Source of the DNA: CAKRJP01 sp963658085
Lineage (GTDB): Bacteria > Bacillota > Clostridia > Lachnospirales > Lachnospiraceae
Assembly (NCBI GenBank): GCA_963658085.1
Contig: CAVKOU010000003.1
Span: forward strand, 66,866-130,865
Reading direction: 5' to 3'
DNA length: 64,000 bases
The stretch's first letter is position 1. The number at the start of each line of letters is the position of its first letter. The position numbers were made by a program, and so were the translations under genes. A model generated the notes under the pieces. That model saw nothing but the letters and a program-made list of their open reading frames with translations, was not told the DNA's origin and searched no databases. Shown in pieces: positions 25,546 to 32,887 of the stretch.

Positions 25546-26178
25546 CTATTCTATAAATCCTCTGTGTTTGCCCGGAGAAGAAATATACCAGGCTTTTCCA
25601 TATATATAGTCTCTTTTCACTGCTCCAATATCTGCATTTCTACTATCTTCGCTGCTTGCGCGATTATCTCCCAAAACGAAGTATTCATCATTTCCCAGGG
25701 TAATTTCCTCCCCTGCGATTCCTACATCGTCAATATTGGTAACTTCGTAATCTTCTTCTAACTTTTCACCGTCGATATAGATCCTATTCTCGATAATCTG
25801 CAAAGTTTCTCCAGGAAGACCTACAATACGTTTCACATAATACTGCTCATTCTCATTGCCCTTGGGTTTGAAAATGATAATATCCCCTCGCTTGGGACTT
25901 GATGCATTATATGTTACCCGATTTGCCAGCACCACGTCTCCGTTATAGAGCACCGGATTCATGGAATCTCCCACAATGCTGATTTTCTGTCCGTAATACC
26001 ATACCGCCACAAAAGCCAAGAAACATACCAGTGCAATTTTAAAAATCCAAATCCCCACAATCTTTACAATGGTAAAATCCGGATTCCATGTTCTGACACT
26101 TTTCTTTAACTTCTTTTGCAGTTTTTTATACTTTGCATTCTGGGGCTTTCTGCGCTGATACTTTCTCTTTCTCGCCAT
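25546..26178 (-). CDS. lepB: Type I signal peptidase (copy 2)
   Basis: 210 residues with a strongly basic cytosolic N-terminus (RKRKYQRRKPQNAKYKKLQKK), one transmembrane segment (about 44-65), the catalytic Ser in SIVGDSMNPVLYNGD, Lys in YYVKRIVGLPGE, and FVLGDNRASSEDSRN. It differs clearly from copy 1, so the two may divide substrates. A terminator separates it from rplS upstream. Confidence 0.94.
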   Translation of the reverse strand: MARKRKYQRRKPQNAKYKKLQKKLKKSVRTWNPDFTIVKIVGIWIFKIALVCFLAFVAVWYYGQKISIVGDSMNPVLYNGDVVLANRVTYNASSPKRGDIIIFKPKGNENEQYYVKRIVGLPGETLQIIENRIYIDGEKLEEDYEVTNIDDVGIAGEEITLGNDEYFVLGDNRASSEDSRNADIGAVKRDYIYGKAWYISSPGKHRGFIE

Positions 26179-26220
26179 AATCTCACCTTTATGCCCTGGG
26201 TTACATTCCCTTGATGCTTA

Positions 26221-26254
26221 AAAAGGACAACTAACATGATGTAGTTGTCCTTTT
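26221..26254 (-). terminator. Terminator after rplS
   Basis: 13-bp perfect stem (26221-26233 / 26242-26254) with an 8-base loop, 11 bases after the rplS stop. The following lepB-rbgA genes may depend on read-through or their own promoter. Confidence 0.85.
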
Positions 26255-26264
26255 CCATAGCTTC

Positions 26265-26609
26265 TTATTTAACTAACTCTTTAACTTTAGCCTTCTTACC
26301 AACGCGCTCTCTTAAGTAGAATAATTTAGCTCTTCTTACTTTACCTCTTCTTACTACTTCGATCTTCTCTACGTTTGGTGAGTGTACCGGCCAAGTCTTC
26401 TCAACACCTACTCCGTTAGAAGTCTTTCTAACTGTAAATGTCTCTCTAGAGCCACCGCCCTGTCTCTTAAGTACGGTTCCTTCGAAAACCTGTACTCTTT
26501 CGCGGTTACCCTCTTTGATCTTTCCATATACTTTAACAGTATCTCCTACGTGGAATTCTGCAACTTCTTTTACCTGAGCTGCTTCAATATTCTTAATAAT
26601 ATCGTTCAT
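26265..26609 (-). CDS. rplS: 50S ribosomal protein L19
   Basis: 114 residues at the 30S-50S interface: FHVGDTVKVYGKIKEGNRERVQ, then GVGVEKTWPVHSPNVEKIEV and RRGKVRRAKLFYLRERVGKKAKVKE. The frame stays open upstream to 26690, but the ATG at 26609 has AAGGAGG in position and gives the normal L19 N-terminus. Part of the rpsP-khpA-rimM-trmD-rplS operon. Confidence 0.97.
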   Translation of the reverse strand: MNDIIKNIEAAQVKEVAEFHVGDTVKVYGKIKEGNRERVQVFEGTVLKRQGGGSRETFTVRKTSNGVGVEKTWPVHSPNVEKIEVVRRGKVRRAKLFYLRERVGKKAKVKELVK

Positions 26610-26696
26610 GTGTGTGACCTCCTTAGTAATATTGGATGTTCTTAATACTCGCAGTACCAGAGGACCATCTATTTCTTCACAACAAACCATATGATA
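26610..26696 (-). promoter_or_regulatory. Possible L19 leader element
   Basis: The 87-base trmD-rplS spacer (minus strand) folds into GATG...CATC enclosing a small GGTACT-GCG-AGTATT hairpin, just ahead of the SD. Rfam describes an L19 leader at this place in Firmicutes. The match here is by position and gross shape only. Confidence 0.4.
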
Positions 26697-27443
26697 TCAT
26701 AGTTCTTCCTGTTGCGCAAGCACTTTTTTAGCGAGTTCATCCTCTTCCCTGGTAAGCTCCGCTTTGGCAAGTAGATCCGGACGATTCTTTGCAGTTCGAA
26801 TCACGGACTGCTCTCTTCGCCACTTCTCAATGTTGGCATGATGTCCCGACATTAAGATCGAAGGAACTGCCTTGTCATGCCATACCTCCGGTCTTGAGTA
26901 CTGAGGATATTCTAACAAATTATCCTGAAAGCTTTCAAACTCTGCGGATACGTCATTGTGGAGTACTCCGGGTATCAGTCTGGAAATACAATCTACCATG
27001 ATCATGGCCGGGAGCTCTCCGCCTGTCAGGACGTAATCTCCAATGGAAACGTAGTCTGTTACAATTTCCTCCAAAACACGTTCATCAACGCCCTCATAAT
27101 GTCCGCAGAGAAATACCAGATCCTCTTCCTTTGCAAATTCTTCCGCCATAGACTGATTAAAGGTCTTGCCCTGGGGTGACAAAAATACAGTACGAAGATT
27201 CTTCTTTCCTGTCTTTTCCTGAAGAGCTTTATAGGTCTGATATACGGGCTCTGCCTGCATTAACATACCGGCACCTCCCCCGTAAGGATAATCATCTACG
27301 CTCTGATGCTTGTTAAAGGCATAGTCTCTGATATTAATGGCATCTACAGACAAGAGTCCTTTATTCACTGCTCTTCCGATGATACTGGTATTTAATCCAT
27401 CCCGTACCATATCCGGAAACAATGTCATAATATAAAAATTCAT
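26697..27443 (-). CDS. trmD: tRNA (guanine37-N1)-methyltransferase TrmD
   Basis: SAM-dependent m1G37 methylation of tRNAs, preventing frameshifts. 248 residues, SPOUT fold with the trefoil-knot segments LSPQGKTFNQ, LCGHYEGVDERV and SIGDYVLTGGELPAM. The C-terminal helical domain contains RRQS-like segments (KWRREQSVIRTAKNRPDLL). It sits between rimM and rplS as usual. Confidence 0.97.
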   Translation of the reverse strand: MNFYIMTLFPDMVRDGLNTSIIGRAVNKGLLSVDAINIRDYAFNKHQSVDDYPYGGGAGMLMQAEPVYQTYKALQEKTGKKNLRTVFLSPQGKTFNQSMAEEFAKEEDLVFLCGHYEGVDERVLEEIVTDYVSIGDYVLTGGELPAMIMVDCISRLIPGVLHNDVSAEFESFQDNLLEYPQYSRPEVWHDKAVPSILMSGHHANIEKWRREQSVIRTAKNRPDLLAKAELTREEDELAKKVLAQQEEL

Positions 27444-27470
27444 AGATCTTTCCTCGTTGAAAAATTAAAA

Positions 27471-27977
27471 TTACAGCAAGCCTTCCATAATATGGACGGT
27501 GATTTTTCCCGCTTCCTCGTCTACATTTAAAATGCATTCCTTTATAGCGGGAAGCAGCACCTCTCCATGCTCCTTGCTATCTATAATATATACATCATTG
27601 GCCCCTGTCTCCATCACATCTTTCATGGTTCCAAAATGAACACCATCCTCTGTATATACTTCCATTCCAATTATATCTGCTATAAAATATTCGTCCTCTT
27701 CTAAATCCACTGCATCCTCTCTGCTTATTAAAAGAGGGCATTTTTTATAGCGCTCAATATCATTTATATTATCGATTCCTTTGAATTTCAGGATTACAAA
27801 TTGCTTAAAATATTTTACACTTTGAATCTCTAAGGGAATCTGTTGTTTTCCTGCATCAAGGATGACTCGTTTTAAATCATCAAATCTGGTGGCATCGTCC
27901 GTGGTGGGATATACCTTTACTTCTCCCCGGATTCCGTGAGTAGCTGTAATGACTCCTACCTGCAACATTTGCTCCAT
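27471..27977 (-). CDS. rimM: 16S rRNA processing protein RimM
   Basis: 30S assembly factor that binds S19 and acts on the 3' domain. 168 residues from the ATG at 27977, chosen because GGAGGA precedes it; the longer frame from 28004 lacks an SD. GVITATHGIRGEVKVYPTTD is the N-terminal signature, followed by the PRC-barrel domain (DEYFIADIIGMEVYTEDG, LLPAIKECI). Confidence 0.95.
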   Translation of the reverse strand: MEQMLQVGVITATHGIRGEVKVYPTTDDATRFDDLKRVILDAGKQQIPLEIQSVKYFKQFVILKFKGIDNINDIERYKKCPLLISREDAVDLEEDEYFIADIIGMEVYTEDGVHFGTMKDVMETGANDVYIIDSKEHGEVLLPAIKECILNVDEEAGKITVHIMEGLL

Positions 27978-28029
27978 CTTAAATCCTCCATATTTTACAT
28001 ACAAATCATACGGCTTTTTTTAGTAAATA

Positions 28030-28053
28030 AGGACAGACCTTACAGCCTGTCCT
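28030..28053 (-). other. Stem-loop between khpA and rimM
   Basis: AGGACAG/CTGTCCT inverted repeat with a 10-base loop, within the operon. The downstream tract (TTATTTACTAAAAAAAG) is not a clean T run, so this may be a partial attenuator or processing site. Confidence 0.4.
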
Positions 28054-28071
28054 CATGTTATGCTTTTTCTA

Positions 28072-28302
28072 TTAATCTAAAATATCAACAGAAACTTTCT
28101 TATCTTCCTTAGCTGCAGCTGCCTTAACAACTGAGCGGATTGCTTTTGCAATACGCCCCTGCTTTCCAATGACCTTTCCCATATCAGAATCGGCTACTCG
28201 TACTTCCAGGACGGTATTTTCTCGCTCTTCACGTTCGGTTACAACTACACTTTCAGGATCATCGACTAATGCTTTCGCAATTACTTCAACTAACTCTTTC
28301 AT
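28072..28302 (-). CDS. khpA: KH-domain RNA-binding protein KhpA
   Basis: 76-residue single KH domain with the GxxG loop in VIGKQGRIAKAIRSVVKAAA. Partner of KhpB in RNA binding linked to cell-size control in Gram-positives. The ATG at 28302 follows GGAGGT; an upstream in-frame ATG at 28320 places that SD inside the frame and is rejected. Standard position between rpsP and rimM. Confidence 0.94.
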   Translation of the reverse strand: MKELVEVIAKALVDDPESVVVTEREERENTVLEVRVADSDMGKVIGKQGRIAKAIRSVVKAAAAKEDKKVSVDILD

Positions 28303-28323
28303 AGTGCACCTCCGAAGCATCTA

Positions 28324-28569
28324 TTATTTCTCAATACCAGCTGCTTTAAAGATCTTATTTACTACTTCTGTAGGCTGAGCTCCGTTTGCTAACCACTTCT
28401 TAGCTGCTTCCTCATCTACGCTGATTGCGCTTGGATCACAGTTAGGATCATAAGTTCCGATCTCGTCGATGAACTTTCCATCTCTTGGTGATCTAGAATC
28501 TGCAACGATGATTCTATAAAAAGGAGCCTTCTTCTGTCCCATTCTTCTTAATCTGATTTTTACTGCCAT
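28324..28569 (-). CDS. rpsP: 30S ribosomal protein S16
   Basis: 81 residues: AVKIRLRRMGQKKAPFYRIIVADSR at the start and FIDEIGTYDPN after it, then a helical tail. SD GGAGGT. First gene of the rpsP-khpA-rimM-trmD-rplS run, downstream of ffh. Confidence 0.97.
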   Translation of the reverse strand: MAVKIRLRRMGQKKAPFYRIIVADSRSPRDGKFIDEIGTYDPNCDPSAISVDEEAAKKWLANGAQPTEVVNKIFKAAGIEK

Positions 28570-28599
28570 GTGTATACACCTCCATAAAATATTAATTAT

Positions 28600-28655
28600 A
28601 AACTTCTTTCGCGAGTTAGATTCGCGTATTTATATATAATGCGATAATCGCAGTA
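28600..28655. other. Two short palindromes in the ffh-rpsP spacer
   Basis: The 110-base spacer holds CGCGA...TCGCG (28610-28614/28622-28626) and TGCGAT-A-ATCGCA (28640-28652), separated by an A/T stretch. No gene is present. They could be an operator, a processing site or part of an internal promoter for rpsP. Confidence 0.4.
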
Positions 28656-28679
28656 TATCGAATCCATCTGTGCCATATA

Positions 28680-30038
28680 TTAAAATGGCAACTTAAACTT
28701 GCTTCGCTTACCGGCTTTACCAAACTGCTTCATCATCTTACGCATCTCGTTAAAGGATTTCACCATGCGATTCACATCACTGATATCTACTCCTGCGCCT
28801 TTGGCGATTCGATGCTTTCTGGATGGATTGATAAGATCCGGATTTGCTCTCTCTTCCGGTGTCATGGAACGAATCATAGCTTCCATTCTGGCCATATTCT
28901 TCTCGGCCTGAGAGGTTTGCTCCTCGTCCATGTTCATGCCCTTCATCATATTGCCACCCATATTTCCAAGACCAGGCAACATATTCATAATGTTTCCAAG
29001 GCCTCCCATGTTCCGCATCTGACTCATACTTTCTAAATAATCGTCATAATCAAACTGGGCTTTTTTCAGCTTCTGGGTCATGGCCTTGGCTTTTTCCTCA
29101 TCGATCTCAGCCTCTGCCTTCTCAATGAGTGTCAGCACATCTCCCATACCAAGGATACGGGATGCCATACGATCCGGATAAAATTGTTCCAAATCTGAGA
29201 GTTTTTCACCCATACCTACATATAAAATAGGTTTTCCGGTAACTGCCTTAACAGATAGGGCCGCACCACCTCGGGTATCACCGTCAAGTTTGGTGACAAT
29301 CACTCCGTCAATACCAATCTTCTCATCAAATTCCTTTGCTACATTTACCGCATCCTGACCGGTCATGGCATCGATTACCAAAATTGTCTGATGCACCGTA
29401 ACAGTCTCTTTGATCTCCTGAAGCTCGCCCATCATATCTTCATCAATATGAAGACGACCGGCGGTATCTAAAATCACAAGGTTGTGACCATTCTTCTGAG
29501 CATGTTCTAAAGCAGCTTTTGCAATATTCGCAGGCTTATGGGAATCTCCCATAGTAAATACTTCTACTCCCTGCTTCTCTCCATTCACCTGTAACTGCTT
29601 GATTGCAGCCGGACGATAAATGTCGCAGGCTACTAAAAGAGGTTTCTTGCCCTTAAGCTTAAACTTTCCTGCAAGCTTCGCTGTGGTGGTTGTCTTACCG
29701 GCACCCTGAAGACCTGCCATCATGATAACGGTAATACTCTTACCCGGCTGAAGTTTGATCTCCGTGGTCTCAGATCCCATAAGACTAACCAGTTCTTCAT
29801 TAACGATCTTAACCACCATCTGTCCCGGATTCAAACCATTCATAACATCCTGTCCGATGGCTCTCTCCTGAACCTTCTTCGTGAAGTCCTTCACTACCTT
29901 GAAGTTAACATCTGCTGCCAGAAGTGCACGCTTAATCTCCTTGAGAGCTTCCTTAACATCATCTTCTGTAAGGCGTCCCTTGCTTCTGAGATTCTTAAAA
30001 ACGTTTTGCAGTTTTTCTGTCAAGCTATCAAATGCCAT
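28680..30038 (-). CDS. ffh: Signal recognition particle GTPase Ffh
   Basis: SRP54 homologue that targets nascent membrane proteins with 4.5S RNA and FtsY. 452 residues from the ATG at 30038 (SD GGAGGAG). N domain, then G domain with P-loop GLQGAGKTTT, DTAGRLHID and TKLDGDTRGGAAL, then a Met-rich M domain (GGLGNIMNMLPG, GGNMMKGMNM) with RKHRIAKGAG. It starts one base after the ylxM stop. Confidence 0.97.
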   Translation of the reverse strand: MAFDSLTEKLQNVFKNLRSKGRLTEDDVKEALKEIKRALLAADVNFKVVKDFTKKVQERAIGQDVMNGLNPGQMVVKIVNEELVSLMGSETTEIKLQPGKSITVIMMAGLQGAGKTTTTAKLAGKFKLKGKKPLLVACDIYRPAAIKQLQVNGEKQGVEVFTMGDSHKPANIAKAALEHAQKNGHNLVILDTAGRLHIDEDMMGELQEIKETVTVHQTILVIDAMTGQDAVNVAKEFDEKIGIDGVIVTKLDGDTRGGAALSVKAVTGKPILYVGMGEKLSDLEQFYPDRMASRILGMGDVLTLIEKAEAEIDEEKAKAMTQKLKKAQFDYDDYLESMSQMRNMGGLGNIMNMLPGLGNMGGNMMKGMNMDEEQTSQAEKNMARMEAMIRSMTPEERANPDLINPSRKHRIAKGAGVDISDVNRMVKSFNEMRKMMKQFGKAGKRSKFKLPF

Positions 30039-30039
30039 A

Positions 30040-30384
30040 TTATAACTCCTCCAAAATCTCACCGGATATTCTGCGAATCTCTTTTACAAATGCTTTAACA
30101 TCCTGAGGTTCACCATCCTTCATAAGATCGTTAATCTCATCTACCTTCTCCCGGATGGTAACAAACTTCTCTACAAGATGAAGCTTCTCCTCATATCCTC
30201 TAAGCGTCTGATCACATCGCTTGATCAGGTCATGAACACCCTGGCGGCTTATGCCTGCCTCCCTTGCGATCTCTCCAAGAGATAGATCCTCAGATATAAA
30301 TTGTTCATAGATCTCCTTCTGATGATCCGTCAGGAGTTCTCCATAAAAATCATATAGCAACGTTTGCTCAAGAATTTCATTCAC
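30040..30384 (-). CDS. ylxM: YlxM-family helix-turn-helix protein
   Basis: About 114 residues, sigma-70 region 4-like HTH (SLGEIAREAGISRQGVHDLIKR), a companion of ffh in Firmicutes thought to aid SRP function. An ATG at 30405 is in frame, but it overlaps the -10 of the best promoter (30401-30406). The GTG at 30384 with AGGTGAT upstream gives a transcript-compatible start, so it is preferred. Ends in TAA one base before the ffh ATG. Confidence 0.88.
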   Translation of the reverse strand: MNEILEQTLLYDFYGELLTDHQKEIYEQFISEDLSLGEIAREAGISRQGVHDLIKRCDQTLRGYEEKLHLVEKFVTIREKVDEINDLMKDGEPQDVKAFVKEIRRISGEILEEL

Positions 30385-30400
30385 ATTAATCACCTGTGCT

Positions 30401-30430
30401 ATCATACAACAGGGAGCCTTTAGGTGTCAA
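30401..30430 (-). promoter_or_regulatory. Promoter of the ylxM-ffh-rpsP operon
   Basis: Minus strand: -35 TTGACA (30425-30430), 18-base spacer, -10 TATGAT (30401-30406). Transcription would begin near 30394, about 10 bases before the GTG at 30384, giving a very short leader. Confidence 0.75.
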
Positions 30431-30460
30431 GTATTTTTTCTTTACACTTGATTTTCTCCG

Positions 30461-30489
30461 TTGATTTCACAATTCAAATGTCGTACACT
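30461..30489 (+). promoter_or_regulatory. Promoter of the DnaJ-domain gene
   Basis: -35 TTGATT (30461-30466), 17-base spacer, -10 TACACT (30484-30489). The leader has a 13-base tandem duplication (AGATATAGATAAC / AGATATAGATAAG, about 30540-30567) before the start codon. Confidence 0.5.
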
Positions 30490-30581
30490 GTATGCAGGCG
30501 TATGCGAAAACCCATTTTGCATGGCCTTGAATCGTTATGTAGATATAGATAACAGATATAGATAAGGATACTTGAAAATCA

Positions 30582-31229
30582 ATGAAAACAGAAACCTTCT
30601 ATGATATTCTGGAAGTAAGCCCCAAAGCCTCCCTTCAGGAAATCACACAGGCAAAGAACAAATTAGCAAAAAAATATCATCCTGATGCCAACATGCGCCA
30701 CGGTATTGATACCACAGACAAGATGCAGCAGATTCTTGAGGCTTACAAGGTTCTATCGGATGCCGAGGCCAGAAAGGACTATGACAAAACGCTCCTAGGT
30801 ATTAATCCCAAAGCCAAGATGCAGACCTTTGACTTACAGCACCCGGAAAAGGATGTCACAGAGACCACCAAGGACTCTCCTATGATCCGCTGTTGGAAGG
30901 TGTCAGAAAGACTCCACCAGGTGGTGACAGAAAGCGAAGAACTATTTAAAAACCATACCAAGACTCACAGGCTTACCAAGCTTTCAGAACGGGCCACAAA
31001 GTATACCAATTATTTAAAAAAACATGGAATTCCTGAATCCTACTGGTATCCGGAGGTCATGAACTGGTTGTTATTCAACTGGTATAAGAATAAAAATTAT
31101 ACCATACCGCATCTAATTTCCATGTACGATGCTTACCTGAAAGAAGAATTAAAAACCATGGATCGATTGAAAATGCAGACTGTACAATTTAAATATCAGC
31201 GATCTGTAAAGCGATTATGCAAATACTAA
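30582..31229 (+). CDS. DnaJ-domain protein
   Basis: 215 residues. An N-terminal J domain (about 4-72) holds the diagnostic HPD in KKYHPDANMRHG, so it should stimulate a DnaK-type ATPase. Normal DnaJ Gly/Phe, zinc-finger and C-terminal substrate domains are missing. The rest is a basic, helical region without a family I recognise. SD is weak (AAGGAT, 12 bases upstream). It is transcribed away from ylxM and converges with the thioesterase gene. Confidence 0.82.
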   Translation: MKTETFYDILEVSPKASLQEITQAKNKLAKKYHPDANMRHGIDTTDKMQQILEAYKVLSDAEARKDYDKTLLGINPKAKMQTFDLQHPEKDVTETTKDSPMIRCWKVSERLHQVVTESEELFKNHTKTHRLTKLSERATKYTNYLKKHGIPESYWYPEVMNWLLFNWYKNKNYTIPHLISMYDAYLKEELKTMDRLKMQTVQFKYQRSVKRLCKY

Positions 31230-31240
31230 TCTTTTATATA

Positions 31241-31285
31241 AAAATGGCGAGGATCTTCCTATTTCATGGAATTCCACGCCATTTT
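31241..31285. terminator. Terminator hairpin, contig-left version
   Basis: AAAATGGCG (31241-31249) pairs with CGCCATTTT (31277-31285), then TTTTTT. It ends the DnaJ-domain gene (plus) and, as a convergent hairpin, the thioesterase. A variant of the same hairpin is present at 31361-31407 beyond the N run. Confidence 0.75.
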
Positions 31286-31293
31286 ATTTTTTC

Positions 31294-31347
31294 TTCTTAT
31301 CTTAAATCTTTTTCCAATTCTACTTTTCGAAGTTCTCTGCGGCGTTC
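31294..31347 (-). pseudogene. Duplicate of the thioesterase 3' end created at a contig join
   Basis: This 54-base stretch is identical to 31431-31484 and encodes the same last residues (RRRELRKVELEKDLR, stop) of the hotdog thioesterase on the minus strand. It stops exactly at the N run. Most likely overlapping contig ends, not a real gene fragment. Confidence 0.85.
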
Positions 31348-31357
31348 NNNNNNNNNN
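31348..31357. other. Assembly gap (10 N)
   Basis: Ten undetermined bases. Both sides carry copies of the same 54-base and 21-base sequences (31294-31347 = 31431-31484; 31237-31257 = 31358-31378), so the gap is a scaffold join of overlapping but not identical ends. True spacing is unknown. Confidence 0.97.
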
Positions 31358-31360
31358 TAT

Positions 31361-31407
31361 AAAAATGGCGAGGATCTTTAAGTTTTACTTATCTCCTCAC
31401 CATTTTT
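31361..31407. terminator. Terminator hairpin, contig-right version
   Basis: AAAAATGG-C-GAGGA pairs with TCCTC-A-CCATTTTT with one mismatch; T and A tracts on both sides allow bidirectional termination between the two convergent genes. Confidence 0.75.
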
Positions 31408-31433
31408 CTTCTTATCCCACTTCTTATTATTTC

Positions 31434-31913
31434 TTATCTTAAATCTTTTTCCAATTCTACTTTTCGAAGTTCTCTGCGGCGTTCGGCCTTCTTCCATTCC
31501 TCTTTTTCTTCTTCTGTCTCAAGCTCCAGACGATTTACAGGAACAGGCTTGTCGTTTTCATCTAAGGCCACCAATGTAAGAAAAGCACGGTTCATAAGGT
31601 CTCGCTTTCCTCCTACGTGTTCCACATAAGTATCCACCTTCACTACCATAGAGGTAACTCCCACATAGGTAAGCTTTCCCTGAAGCACCAGCAGGTCGTT
31701 CTGATAAGCGCCTTTCAGAAAGTTAAGATTGTCTACACAGGCCGTAGTAACATTACATCTTGCGTGACGTTTTCCCACTACTCCTGCTACCTCGTCGATC
31801 CACTGCATCAACATGCCACCGAAGAGACGTCCTGCTGCATTTAAATGATTCGGTCGGACCAAATGTACGGATTCCACCATGGAATCTGAGACTTTCATTG
31901 TCAATAGCTCCAA
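31434..31913 (-). CDS. Hotdog-fold acyl-CoA thioesterase (YciA/BACH type)
   Basis: 159 residues. Hotdog-fold pattern: HLVRPNHLNAAGRLFGGMLMQWIDEVAGVVG with the active-site Asn and Asp, then VDNLNFLKGAYQNDLLVLQG and VGVTSMVVKVD. It hydrolyses acyl-CoA to free acid and CoA; chain-length preference cannot be read. Start is either TTG at 31913 (GGAGGG seven bases upstream) or ATG at 31898 (GGAG upstream). The C-terminus is Glu/Arg-rich. Its 3' end is duplicated at the contig join. Confidence 0.87.
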   Translation of the reverse strand: MELLTMKVSDSMVESVHLVRPNHLNAAGRLFGGMLMQWIDEVAGVVGKRHARCNVTTACVDNLNFLKGAYQNDLLVLQGKLTYVGVTSMVVKVDTYVEHVGGKRDLMNRAFLTLVALDENDKPVPVNRLELETEEEKEEWKKAERRRELRKVELEKDLR

Positions 31914-31976
31914 AATTATCCCTCCTCGTTTCTATTTTCCGATTTTACCAGAATGCTTTTATTATAACATAAAATT

Positions 31977-31985
31977 TGCTATACT
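31977..31985 (+). promoter_or_regulatory. Extended -10 promoter of the TruA-like gene
   Basis: TG-C-TATACT (31977-31985) forms an extended -10; no clear -35. About 70 bases upstream of the start at 32058. Confidence 0.45.
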
Positions 31986-32057
31986 ATTTTCAAATCAAGC
32001 ATTGTTTCTAATAATGTCCAATGACGGAAGCAAAGCCCCAAAGAAGGAGATTTAGTT

Positions 32058-32801
32058 ATGAGAAATATAAAACTTACTATAGAATATGACGGAAGCCGCT
32101 ACCAGGGTTGGGCTCGTCTCGGAAAAGAAGAATCCATCAATACCATTTCCAATAAGATCCTCGACGTAGTAAAGAAAATGACTCAGGAAGATGATATCGA
32201 GCTATTCTGCGGTTGCCGCACTGAGGTTGGAGTTCACGCCTACGAGCAGGTGGCCAATTTCAGGACCTCCTGCCAGATGAAGGTGGCCGACATGAAGCAC
32301 TATTTAAATCGCTATCTCCCTATGGATATCGCCATTACCAATGTAAAGGAAATGAATGATAGATTCCACGCACAGTTAAATGCTACTTCAAAGATCTATG
32401 TATATCGCATGGTCATCGATGACGTACCAAGTGTCTTTGACCGGAAATACATTTATCACTGCTTCCAGGTTCCTGACAAGGCATTGATGCAAAAAGCTAG
32501 CGAATATTTAATCGGAAAGCATGATTTTAAGAATTTTTCCACTGCTAAGAAAAGTAAATCTACCATAAAAGAGATTTATGACATTGACATCTACGCAGAT
32601 ACTGAGGAAATGCAAATTATGATCCATGCCAATGATTTTCTTCATAACATGGCAAGAATCCTCATTGCCACTCTCATTGACATCGGACTGGGAAACCGAC
32701 CGCTTGCAGATATTCCTGCAATTTTCGATGGTGCTGCCAAGGCCAGTGATCCTTGCGATCCCAAGGGCTTGTACCTCCAGGAAGTGCGATATTCAGACTA
32801 A
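32058..32801 (+). CDS. TruA-like tRNA pseudouridine synthase paralogue with Glu at the catalytic Asp position
   Basis: 247 residues with TruA architecture: KLTIEYDGSRYQGWARL at the N-terminus, GCRTEVGVHAYEQVANF at 52-68, RFHAQLNATSKIYVYRM in the middle and HNMARILIATLIDIG near the end. TruA enzymes have GRTDAGVHA, where the Asp is the essential nucleophile; here the codon is GAG, giving Glu56, and Gly becomes Cys53. GWQxQ is also replaced by GWARL. Strong SD AAGGAG. The genuine truA normally lies in the ribosomal-protein region, so this is probably an extra paralogue of uncertain activity. Confidence 0.8.
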   Translation: MRNIKLTIEYDGSRYQGWARLGKEESINTISNKILDVVKKMTQEDDIELFCGCRTEVGVHAYEQVANFRTSCQMKVADMKHYLNRYLPMDIAITNVKEMNDRFHAQLNATSKIYVYRMVIDDVPSVFDRKYIYHCFQVPDKALMQKASEYLIGKHDFKNFSTAKKSKSTIKEIYDIDIYADTEEMQIMIHANDFLHNMARILIATLIDIGLGNRPLADIPAIFDGAAKASDPCDPKGLYLQEVRYSD

Positions 32802-32830
32802 GTCACGACTGGATTTATTTGTAATCAACC

Positions 32831-32871
32831 AAAAAGCCTTTCGCCTGGAATTTTCAGGCAGAAGGCTTTTT
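32831..32871. terminator. Bidirectional terminator between TruA-like and patatin genes
   Basis: Stem AAAAAGCCTT-CGCCTG / CAGGC-GAAGGCTTTTT with one mismatch and a 7-base loop; A/T tracts on both ends suit both convergent genes. Confidence 0.92.
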
Positions 32872-32887
32872 CATGTTCATGTTCTCT

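Noticed and set aside
26610..26690. 27-residue extension of L19
   Set aside because: No SD; the family N-terminus starts at 26609 after AAGGAGG. The segment is a leader.
31294..31484. A true 54-base direct repeat
   Set aside because: One copy ends exactly at the N run and repeats the 3' end of a gene; assembly overlap is the simpler cause.
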